Source: JAQVXR01 sp050945755
GTDB taxonomy: Bacteria; Bacillota; Dehalobacteriia; Dehalobacteriales; Dehalobacteriaceae
Direction: 5' to 3'
Length of the DNA: 5,023 nt
NCBI GenBank assembly: GCA_050945755.1
Contig: JBMNTN010000104.1
Location: forward strand, 1-5,023
The notes under the pieces were generated by a model. It was not told the origin of the DNA, searched no databases, and saw only the letters and a program-made list of their open reading frames with translations. Both the position numbers and the translations under genes were made by a program. Below, one piece after another: positions 1 through 4,336 of this stretch (its first letter is position 1; the number at the start of each line of letters is the position of its first letter).

Positions 1-6
1 GCTCTA

Positions 7-15
7 ATTGTACCA
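7..15 (-). promoter_or_regulatory. Possible extended -10 promoter element leaving the window
   Basis: Read on the minus strand, this stretch is TGGTACAAT, which fits the TGn-TATAAT extended -10 pattern with one mismatch. No good -35 is found at 17-18 bp (the sequence there is GGGTTT or TGGGTT). It lies just past the 17-64 hairpin, where a new transcription unit beyond the left edge could begin. The start site would fall at or beyond base 1, so no product can be named. Confidence 0.25.
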
Positions 16-16
16 T

Positions 17-64
17 AAAAAATGGCCTTAAACCCATTGTTTTCAAGGGATAAGACCATTTTTT
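17..64 (-). terminator. Hairpin terminator, possibly bidirectional
   Basis: Two 14-base arms (17-30 and 51-64) pair around a 20-base loop. On the plus strand there is one C-A mismatch. On the minus strand the same position becomes a U-G wobble, so the stem is continuous in minus-strand RNA. Both arms end in six A/T bases, giving a U-run in either direction. The loop is long for a rho-independent terminator. It could stop leftward read-through past the 269-300 terminator, or a rightward gene beyond the left edge. Confidence 0.5.
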
Positions 65-268
65 ATGCTTTTTGTATTGGACTTTTTCAACAATCTGAGC
101 ACCGGCAGGTGCTTTAAAAAATCTATGTGGTGCGAAGTGGCCGGCTTTTAAATCTAACTTAGCAACAAGAATGCAGGAGAGAGAAACAGATATAAAAGAA
201 TATGAGGAAACTAAAGATGATTAATACTCTTTGGTTCATAATCGCCTGCAATCCCCTTTCTATCCATT
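65..268. other. Intergenic stretch with no confident gene
   Basis: This 204-base stretch lies between two hairpin terminators. It contains a short hairpin at 98-113 (AGCACC, loop GGCA, GGTGCT) without a proper U-tract on either strand. It also contains a 26-codon hydrophobic reading frame on the minus strand (159-239) and an open plus-strand frame from 99 to 225 without a clear start. None has a convincing ribosome binding site together with a promoter, so I do not call a gene. Possibilities are a small RNA, a decayed gene or insertion-sequence remnant, or plain spacer. Confidence 0.5.
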
Positions 269-300
269 AAAAAAGCCCTGGCTAAACAGCCAAGGCTTTT
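269..300 (-). terminator. Rho-independent terminator of the TPR gene
   Basis: Arms 271-283 and 288-300 form a 13-bp stem around a 4-base loop. In minus-strand RNA the only non-Watson-Crick pair is a U-G wobble, whereas plus-strand RNA would carry a C-A mismatch. The minus-strand product ends in a run of six U. It starts a few bases after the TAG stop at 306-308, exactly where a terminator for the TPR gene should be. Confidence 0.88.
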
Positions 301-305
301 ATTTT

Positions 306-1034
306 CTAATTTTTATTTTGTTCTTCGGATTTTTCGCTTTCGCTCCCTGTTTCCGACTCAGCTTCTGCAGATTCCGTGGCAGCTTTCTCAATTTCGTCCA
401 GTGCAGTTATCATTTGGTCTACCTGACTAATTGTTGGATCACCTGCTGAAAGTCCGGATTTAAAATCTTCCAATTCCGACTTGGCTGCTGCAAAGTCCTG
501 TTTAAACAAAGCAAGGTAAATTGCATAATTATTTCGAGTAGCCCAATCATCCGGAGCAAGTTTAATTGCCTCTTGATAAAAAGTATCCGCCGTGCTTTCC
601 TGACCGGCATACCAAGCTGCCCCGGCAGCTTTTATCATGATATCGGCTCTTCCTTTATTGTTCAATTCTTCAGGTGCACAGTCCAAAGCTGATAAATAAT
701 TCTCCAAGCTCTTAGTAAAGACCTCTTGACCTTTTTCCCGATTGCCGCTCTGCATGTACAAATCTGCCTGGTCGTAGCGGATTTCGGCCAGACTATTTAA
801 CAATCCAAAATCTTTCGGGTTTTCTTTCAGGGACTCTTCCCATGAATCAATGCTCAACTGTAAATTTTCAATCTGCTGTTCCGGCGTTGCCTGGGACTGC
901 TGGCCTGCAGGATTAACGCTGGGTGCACTCCAAATCGCAAAAGATCCTACCAGCCCAACTGCCAATACAATCGTCATAATAATTAACGGCACACGCATAG
1001 TATTCTTGCTCCGCCGAATTTTTTGCATTACCAT
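306..1034 (-). CDS. Membrane-anchored TPR-repeat protein
   Basis: The product has 242 residues. A basic N-terminus (KIRRSK, 5-10) precedes one hydrophobic segment at about 15-36, which reads as an uncleaved membrane anchor with the rest outside the cytoplasmic membrane. Residues about 52-190 are helical with tetratricopeptide-like spacing: repeats near 52-72, 78-118 (with a YLSAL motif) and 131-163, the last carrying the typical FYQEAIKLAPDD. The tail from about 213 is Glu/Ser-rich and probably disordered. TPR domains bind other proteins, often in envelope assembly; no partner is visible, so the exact role is unknown. The ATG at 1034 is preferred over the ATG two codons later because GGAGGTGA (1041-1048) lies 9 bases before it when measured from GGAGG. 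It has its own promoter upstream and a strong terminator downstream, so it can be expressed separately from the zinc-ribbon gene. Confidence 0.88.
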   Translation of the reverse strand: MVMQKIRRSKNTMRVPLIIMTIVLAVGLVGSFAIWSAPSVNPAGQQSQATPEQQIENLQLSIDSWEESLKENPKDFGLLNSLAEIRYDQADLYMQSGNREKGQEVFTKSLENYLSALDCAPEELNNKGRADIMIKAAGAAWYAGQESTADTFYQEAIKLAPDDWATRNNYAIYLALFKQDFAAAKSELEDFKSGLSAGDPTISQVDQMITALDEIEKAATESAEAESETGSESEKSEEQNKN

Positions 1035-1076
1035 CGGTATTCACCTCCATAAATTCACCCAAGTAAGTACATATCA

Positions 1077-1105
1077 ATAATATAGAATCTGCTTAACCCT
1101 GTCAA
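1077..1105 (-). promoter_or_regulatory. Sigma-A type promoter of the TPR gene
   Basis: On the minus strand the -35 box is a perfect TTGACA (1105-1100), followed by a 17-base spacer and a -10 box TATTAT (1082-1077) with one mismatch to TATAAT. The sequence just upstream of the -35 is A/T-rich, like an UP element. Transcription should start near 1070, leaving a leader of about 35 bases before the ATG at 1034. This is the best promoter in the window. Confidence 0.8.
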
Positions 1106-1147
1106 TAAATAAAATTTAGTAACGTCATATGCTGATTGGACATCTAA

Positions 1148-1171
1148 CACCAAATGGTGACACGCACCATT
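1148..1171. repeat. Overlapping inverted repeats between the zinc-ribbon and TPR genes
   Basis: The order is CACCA, AA, TGGTG, then ACACG and CACCATT. The central TGGTG can pair with either flank, as a 5-bp stem with 2-base loop (1148-1159) or a 7-bp stem with 5-base loop (1153-1171). No U-tract follows on the minus strand, so it is a poor terminator. It sits about 45 bp upstream of the TPR -35 box and could be a regulator site or a weak 3'-end structure for the zinc-ribbon transcript. A 12-base palindrome, CATTAATTAATG, follows at 1168-1179. Confidence 0.4.
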
Positions 1172-1188
1172 AATTAATGTTTTATACC

Positions 1189-1395
1189 TCAACTAAAACT
1201 CCCGGATGGGCAAGTCCCAGTTTCCTTCCAAGTCGGGCAGCCGGAAGAGCTTGAAATTACTCCGACAGATTTAAAGATTTTATCTTTATCCACGCTGCCG
1301 CATTGGGGGCATGGGACTTGATCTTTTTCTTCCCAGGAAGTATTTACGGTAAACTCTGTCTGACACTTTTTGCAGCGGAATGTGTGTTTCGGCAT
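1189..1395 (-). CDS. FmdB-like small zinc-ribbon protein
   Basis: The product has 68 residues. It begins with MPKHTFRCKKC, giving a CxxC knuckle at Cys8/Cys11, and a second at Cys29/Cys32 (CPQC). This is the zinc-ribbon layout of FmdB-type proteins, with the family-like KIFKSVG after the second knuckle. Such proteins are often labelled regulatory, but the function of the short ones is poorly known. The tail is Ser/Gly-rich and holds two more cysteines, Cys53 (GCP) and Cys62 (TCPSG), which could be a further metal or redox site. The ATG at 1395 has a very good Shine-Dalgarno, AAGGGAGGAA at 1401-1410. The gene lies 27 bp after the VWA gene with no terminator between, so it is very likely the third gene of that operon. 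That context suggests a role with the MoxR/VWA chaperone pair or its client; this part is inference. Confidence 0.85.
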   Translation of the reverse strand: MPKHTFRCKKCQTEFTVNTSWEEKDQVPCPQCGSVDKDKIFKSVGVISSSSGCPTWKETGTCPSGSFS

Positions 1396-1422
1396 ATTGA
1401 TTCCTCCCTTATACTTTTTAAT

Positions 1423-2709
1423 TTAAACAAAATGCTTAGTTAATACTTTTGCTAATTGGGCAAGAGAACTGCATTCCCGCATAGAACAGTATTTCTGGAA
1501 GAGAGAAACTGTAGGATACCTGGACCAATCCGCCTTAGGAAGCGGATTCAACCAGACTATTTCTTTTACCTTTCTTTTGATTGTTTTCAATCTTTCTGCT
1601 GCTTGGTCCCCTTGGGGGGACTTGGTATCACTTAACACAATTAGAACACTTGCCCGGCGGAAAACTTGATAATAGTTTTCCATGAGGCTTTTGAGGGCTG
1701 CATGAATATTGGTTCCTTCCCCCCAAATTTGGCTGTGTGTTAACTGTTCCATAGAAAAACGCCTAAAATCAACCTTCTCTAAAGAGTCCGCAAATACAAA
1801 GGCGTTTATCCGAGGTAAGCTTTCCGAAAGTGCCTGCATAAACAACAAAGTAAACTGTGAATATTTTAACATAGAGCCGGAAATATCACACAAAAAAATA
1901 ATCTCCGGTTTTTGTATCTTCTTCTGTTTATATTTTAAATCAATGAGCGTTCCGCCGTACCTGATTCCCGCCCTGATAGAACGTCTCAGATCAACTCTCC
2001 TTATTTTTGAACTGTGTTGATACCGCCGGCTGATTCCACTGGCAAGACGTCTGGTCAATTTGCGAATCAATACCCGCGCTTCTTGATATTCACTTTCATC
2101 AATGTACTCCATATTTCGGTAGAGCAGATCTTTTTCTTTATTTTTAACCGTTATTTGATGGAGAACGGCATCTATTTCTTCATCTCCCACAGGTTGTACC
2201 GGGACAAGCCGGAGTTCTTTTCTTCTTTCCTTTTGGTAGTTTAAAGCACCTTTAATTACCTTTTCTAAAATTGGCTTAAATGAAGAAGTAACATTTTTTC
2301 CTTGAGAAGTTCGGGTAATAAAATCCTTCACCCTTTTTTGTTCCTTATCCGGCAGCTGTAGATACATATCTAAATATCGTTCGTCTAAGTCCAGGGCAGT
2401 GTCTTGGAACTCTAGCTCTTTTTTTGCCTCTTCCCGATCAGCTAAATGATCCTGATGGTCTTGGACTTGTCCCTTTCTGACATCAGGAGCAACGAAATAG
2501 GCATTAAAAGCATTTTCGAAAACGGCGTTATTTACAGGGTCTTTGAGAAGAGTTGCCTTTAAAGCGGTCCGGAAATGGTTTTTATCGGTAAGTTCAATAT
2601 ACTTTAACGCCTCTAAGGCGTCAAGTACTTCAGAAGTGCCTACAGGGAGCCCGAAGCGACGCAACACCTGCGCAAAACGGGCCACATGATCCTCCAGATA
2701 ATTAATCAC
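1423..2709 (-). CDS. CoxE-like VWA-domain protein, partner of MoxR ATPase
   Basis: The product has 428 residues. The N-terminal part (about 1-75) carries the conserved opening of CoxE-type proteins (FAQVLRRFGLPVGTSEVLDAL, 12-32). A charged helical middle section (about 80-265) follows, then the von Willebrand A domain from about 268. The metal-ion-dependent adhesion site is intact: DISGS at Asp275/Ser277/Ser279, Thr333 in GEGTN, and Asp361 in LSDTKS. Near the end are Cys408 and Cys413 in the usual C-terminal helix region. There is no signal peptide or membrane segment, so it should be cytoplasmic. Relatives pair with a MoxR ATPase and are thought to present a client protein to it; CoxE with CoxD matures the metal centre of CO dehydrogenase in aerobic carboxydotrophs. 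The start is GTG, overlapping the ATPase stop by 8 bp (GTGATTAA), which implies translational coupling. The next Met is at residue 115, too far in to be the start. Confidence 0.9.
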   Translation of the reverse strand: MINYLEDHVARFAQVLRRFGLPVGTSEVLDALEALKYIELTDKNHFRTALKATLLKDPVNNAVFENAFNAYFVAPDVRKGQVQDHQDHLADREEAKKELEFQDTALDLDERYLDMYLQLPDKEQKRVKDFITRTSQGKNVTSSFKPILEKVIKGALNYQKERRKELRLVPVQPVGDEEIDAVLHQITVKNKEKDLLYRNMEYIDESEYQEARVLIRKLTRRLASGISRRYQHSSKIRRVDLRRSIRAGIRYGGTLIDLKYKQKKIQKPEIIFLCDISGSMLKYSQFTLLFMQALSESLPRINAFVFADSLEKVDFRRFSMEQLTHSQIWGEGTNIHAALKSLMENYYQVFRRASVLIVLSDTKSPQGDQAAERLKTIKRKVKEIVWLNPLPKADWSRYPTVSLFQKYCSMRECSSLAQLAKVLTKHFV

Positions 2710-3595
2710 GTTCCACCTTCCCGCGGCCTTTTACATGCTTTAACATTTCCCCTGCCCCGCCCTTGCTGATAAATGTTTCAATATCCTCCTGATCTTTTAA
2801 AAGAACATTAATTGTCCTCTCAATTAAGTGTTCAGTCATGCGATCTGCGTTAAAAGCCAAAAGGGCCTGCGCCCAATCCAACGTTTCAGAAATAGACGGT
2901 TTTTTTCTTAGTCCAATTTCACTGCGCAGATAAGCAACGCTCCTTGCCAATTGCCAGGTCAACTCTCCGCCTAAGGCAGGTACCTTTCTCCTGATTATCT
3001 CTACCTCTTTTTCAATAGAAGGGAAACCAATATGAAGGAAGATACACCTGCGCTTCAGTCCGTCAGACAAATCCCTTTCACCGTTGCTGGTCAAAACAAC
3101 CACAGGGATTTCATTGGCTTGAATCGTGCCAAATTCCGGCACCGATACTTGAAAATCTGAAAGGATTTCAAAAAGAAAAGCCTCAAACTCAGCATCTGTC
3201 TTGTCAATTTCATCAACTAAGAGTACAACCTGTTTCGGTGCCCGAATTGCCTTTAATAAAGGCCGTTCTAAAATATACTCCCGGGAAAAAATATCAACCG
3301 TTCTGTCTTGCCTACCTTTTTCTGCTTGAATATAGAGAAGCTGTTTTTGGTAATTCCATTCATAAAGAGCTTTATTTTCATCTAATCCTTCATAACATTG
3401 TAGTCTGATTAATTCAGTTTTTAATACATTGCTCAATACTTTTGCGATTTCCGTTTTACCGACCCCGGGTGCTCCTGCCACCAATAAAGGCTTTTTCAAC
3501 TTCAGAGCCAAATACACAGGAACTAAAATATCTTCACCACAGATATAGTTTTCCTGTTTAAATTGCTCAGACAACTGCTCCAATGTAAAATTCAT
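2702..3595 (-). CDS. MoxR-family AAA+ ATPase (CoxD-like)
   Basis: The product has 297 residues, normal for a MoxR ATPase. Walker A is GAPGVGKT (41-48), Walker B is VVLLVDEID (123-131), sensor 1 is VLTSN (Asn171), an arginine-finger candidate lies in LKRRC (182-183), and the sensor 2 region is KKPSISETLDW (231-241), a form I associate with CoxD-like members. All catalytic residues are present, so it should be active. MoxR ATPases act as cytoplasmic hexameric chaperones that assemble or activate enzyme complexes, commonly with a VWA protein encoded next to them, as here. The client is unknown; CoxD acts on a molybdenum-copper enzyme, but no such enzyme gene is in this window. ATG at 3595 is preceded by AAAGGA (3603-3608) with about 7 bases spacing. 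It is the first gene of the operon with the VWA and zinc-ribbon genes; no strong promoter is visible in the 209-bp upstream gap. Confidence 0.93.
   Translation of the reverse strand: MNFTLEQLSEQFKQENYICGEDILVPVYLALKLKKPLLVAGAPGVGKTEIAKVLSNVLKTELIRLQCYEGLDENKALYEWNYQKQLLYIQAEKGRQDRTVDIFSREYILERPLLKAIRAPKQVVLLVDEIDKTDAEFEAFLFEILSDFQVSVPEFGTIQANEIPVVVLTSNGERDLSDGLKRRCIFLHIGFPSIEKEVEIIRRKVPALGGELTWQLARSVAYLRSEIGLRKKPSISETLDWAQALLAFNADRMTEHLIERTINVLLKDQEDIETFISKGGAGEMLKHVKGRGKVERD
2713..2721 (-). promoter_or_regulatory. Ribosome binding site supporting the GTG start of the VWA gene
   Basis: On the minus strand this reads GGAAGGTGG, a one-mismatch version of AAGGAGG, ending 3 bases before GTG at 2709-2707. 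It lies inside the end of the ATPase gene. The spacing is short, but the coupled overlap and the conserved N-terminal residues after the GTG support this start. Confidence 0.6.
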
Positions 3596-3695
3596 CGTCT
3601 CATCCTTTCAGGTCTTCTTCGATAGAGGATCTCAATTAATTCGATTAATGATTAGTTAATAGAGTAAAATACAATCGGTGCATCTAACCAAATTA

Positions 3696-3722
3696 AATTA
3701 ACACCGGAGCCCGGTGTTAATT
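3696..3722 (-). terminator. GC-cored perfect hairpin, probable terminator after the YlbF-like gene
   Basis: Arms 3696-3707 and 3711-3722 form a perfect 12-bp stem (core ACACCGG/CCGGTGT) around a 3-base loop. In minus-strand RNA the stem is followed by TAATTTGG, a T-rich but interrupted tail, so termination may be incomplete. It lies about 85 bp after the YlbF-like stop and about 100 bp before the ATPase ATG. It may therefore act as a terminator, a partial read-through point, or an operator for the downstream operon. Confidence 0.5.
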
Positions 3723-3759
3723 ATTGTTACCTTGACAATCCAAATTTAGACAATAATTA
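3718..3759. repeat. 10-bp perfect inverted repeat overlapping the hairpin
   Basis: TAATTATTGT (3718-3727) is exactly complementary to ACAATAATTA (3750-3759) across a 22-base loop. The right arm in minus-strand order shares its AT end with the 3696-3722 stem, so the two structures compete for a few base pairs. The loop contains two GACAAT direct repeats (3734-3739; the second, 3749-3754, overlaps the arm), 15 bp apart. It may be a binding site for a regulator or part of a leader structure. The region is AT-rich, so part of this could be chance. Confidence 0.4.
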
Positions 3760-3804
3760 CACATTCTAAAAACTCTAATATGTGCCCCATGCAACCTTTC
3801 TTTA

Positions 3805-4164
3805 TTAATTCATATTCTTTTTTGAGTAATCTAAATCGATCCAGAGATCAAGCGCTTCCCCCAGAATTTTTTGAATATCTGCCATTACCCTGGCAAAACG
3901 ATACTCGGCAGTCAAGAACTCATTGATTAGGGGGTTTAAGCTTAAGATCTGGTAAACCTTTTCTAACTGATCCAAATTTCCCTCAATATCTTCCCCCTGT
4001 ATTTCAGCAATTTGAATTTCTATCTGTTGGCGGCGAAATTCTTGAAGCATACCGGCATTTTTTTCATCTTTACTTAATTTTTCTTTGGCTTCAATATATT
4101 TTTGGTATTCATCACTTTGCTGAATTGTCTTGGCTAACTCGTAAGCCCTGTCATATATGCTCAC
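3805..4164 (-). CDS. YlbF/YmcA-family helical protein
   Basis: From the GTG at 4164 the product is 119 residues and opens with SIYDRAYELAKTIQQSDEY, the usual beginning of this family. It is nearly all helix: an N-terminal helix, a charged helix pair around 25-70, and the conserved LNPLINEFLTAEYRF stretch at about 76-90. Relatives in Bacillus (YlbF, YmcA) form a complex with YaaT that steers RNase Y and affects competence and biofilm. Those carry C-terminal cysteines for an iron-sulfur cluster, whereas this protein has no cysteine, so it is probably a different branch and its role is unknown. The frame stays open to a TTG at 4239 (144 residues). I prefer GTG 4164 because the family homology begins there, a G-run lies 7 bases upstream, and the TTG has only a weak Shine-Dalgarno and lies two codons after an in-frame stop. 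It appears to be a single-gene unit between two hairpins. Confidence 0.82.
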   Translation of the reverse strand: MSIYDRAYELAKTIQQSDEYQKYIEAKEKLSKDEKNAGMLQEFRRQQIEIQIAEIQGEDIEGNLDQLEKVYQILSLNPLINEFLTAEYRFARVMADIQKILGEALDLWIDLDYSKKNMN

Positions 4165-4171
4165 AAAGCTA

Positions 4172-4178
4172 CCCCCCC
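4172..4178 (-). promoter_or_regulatory. G-run, likely ribosome binding site for the GTG start at 4164
   Basis: Seven consecutive G on the minus strand lie 7 bases before the GTG. This matches GGAGG at four of five positions and is well spaced. It is atypical but favours the shorter form of the YlbF-like protein. A homopolymer of this kind is also prone to sequencing error or slippage; a length change would alter the frame of the 25-residue extension but not of the shorter protein. Confidence 0.45.
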
Positions 4179-4211
4179 AGTCACTTTTGTCCTTCACACT
4201 TTCTGCAAAAA

Positions 4212-4239
4212 AATTTAAAACCCTTTTTTTAAACGGCAA
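4212..4239 (-). promoter_or_regulatory. Possible promoter for the YlbF-like gene
   Basis: On the minus strand TTGCCG (4239-4234), a 16-base A/T-rich spacer and TAAATT (4217-4212) resemble -35 and -10 boxes, each matching four of six positions. If real, transcription starts near 4205, which would leave the TTG at 4239 untranscribed and agrees with the GTG at 4164. Such matches are common in AT-rich DNA. Confidence 0.3.
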
Positions 4240-4262
4240 TATTGCCTAGGATATCTTATCCT
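4235..4262. repeat. Two adjacent palindromes upstream of the YlbF-like gene
   Basis: GGCAATATTGCC (4235-4246) is a perfect 12-base palindrome. One base further on is AGGATA-TCT-TATCCT (4248-4262), a 6-bp inverted repeat with a 3-base centre. The first overlaps the proposed -35 box. This looks like operator DNA for one or two dimeric regulators; neither has a U-tract, so they are not terminators. Confidence 0.5.
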
Positions 4263-4293
4263 TTTTAGGTTCCCTTAATTATTTCAGAAAACA

Positions 4294-4321
4294 GAAAAAG
4301 ACCCCGGAAAAACCGAGGTCT
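4294..4321 (-). terminator. Rho-independent terminator of the oxidoreductase gene
   Basis: Arms 4299-4307 and 4313-4321 form a 9-bp GC-rich stem with a 5-base loop. In minus-strand RNA the only imperfect pair is a U-G wobble; in plus-strand RNA it is a C-A mismatch. The stem runs directly into five to six U. It lies about 15 bp after the TAA stop of the oxidoreductase gene and separates it from the YlbF-like gene. Confidence 0.88.
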
Positions 4322-4336
4322 ATAAACAGCGCTTTG

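Noticed and set aside
98..113. Short hairpin as a terminator
   Set aside because: Only 6 bp, and neither strand has a proper U-run after it (TTTAAAA on plus, CAGATTG on minus).
231..449. Plus-strand frame of 72 codons over the TPR terminator and gene end
   Set aside because: It runs through the terminator hairpin and antisense to the TPR acidic tail; its Phe-rich content is the reverse complement of Glu/Lys codons.
419..610. Minus-strand frame of 63 codons inside the TPR gene
   Set aside because: A shifted frame wholly within the TPR coding region with no own start signals.
850..1080. Plus-strand frame of 76 codons opposite the TPR gene start
   Set aside because: Antisense to the membrane segment and promoter of the TPR gene; no start signals.
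1709..2244. Two plus-strand open frames (1709-2020 and 2014-2244)
   Set aside because: They lie entirely inside the VWA gene, have no ribosome binding site, and their products show no domain; the VWA protein has intact family motifs.
3596..3695. Promoter directly upstream of the MoxR gene
   Set aside because: Several AT-rich candidates such as TTGGTT with TTTACT exist, but none matches well in both boxes, so none is annotated.
3732..3760. Plus-strand TTGACA at 3733 as a promoter
   Set aside because: There is no plus-strand gene downstream and no good -10 at 16-18 bp; the motif is part of the GACAAT repeat.
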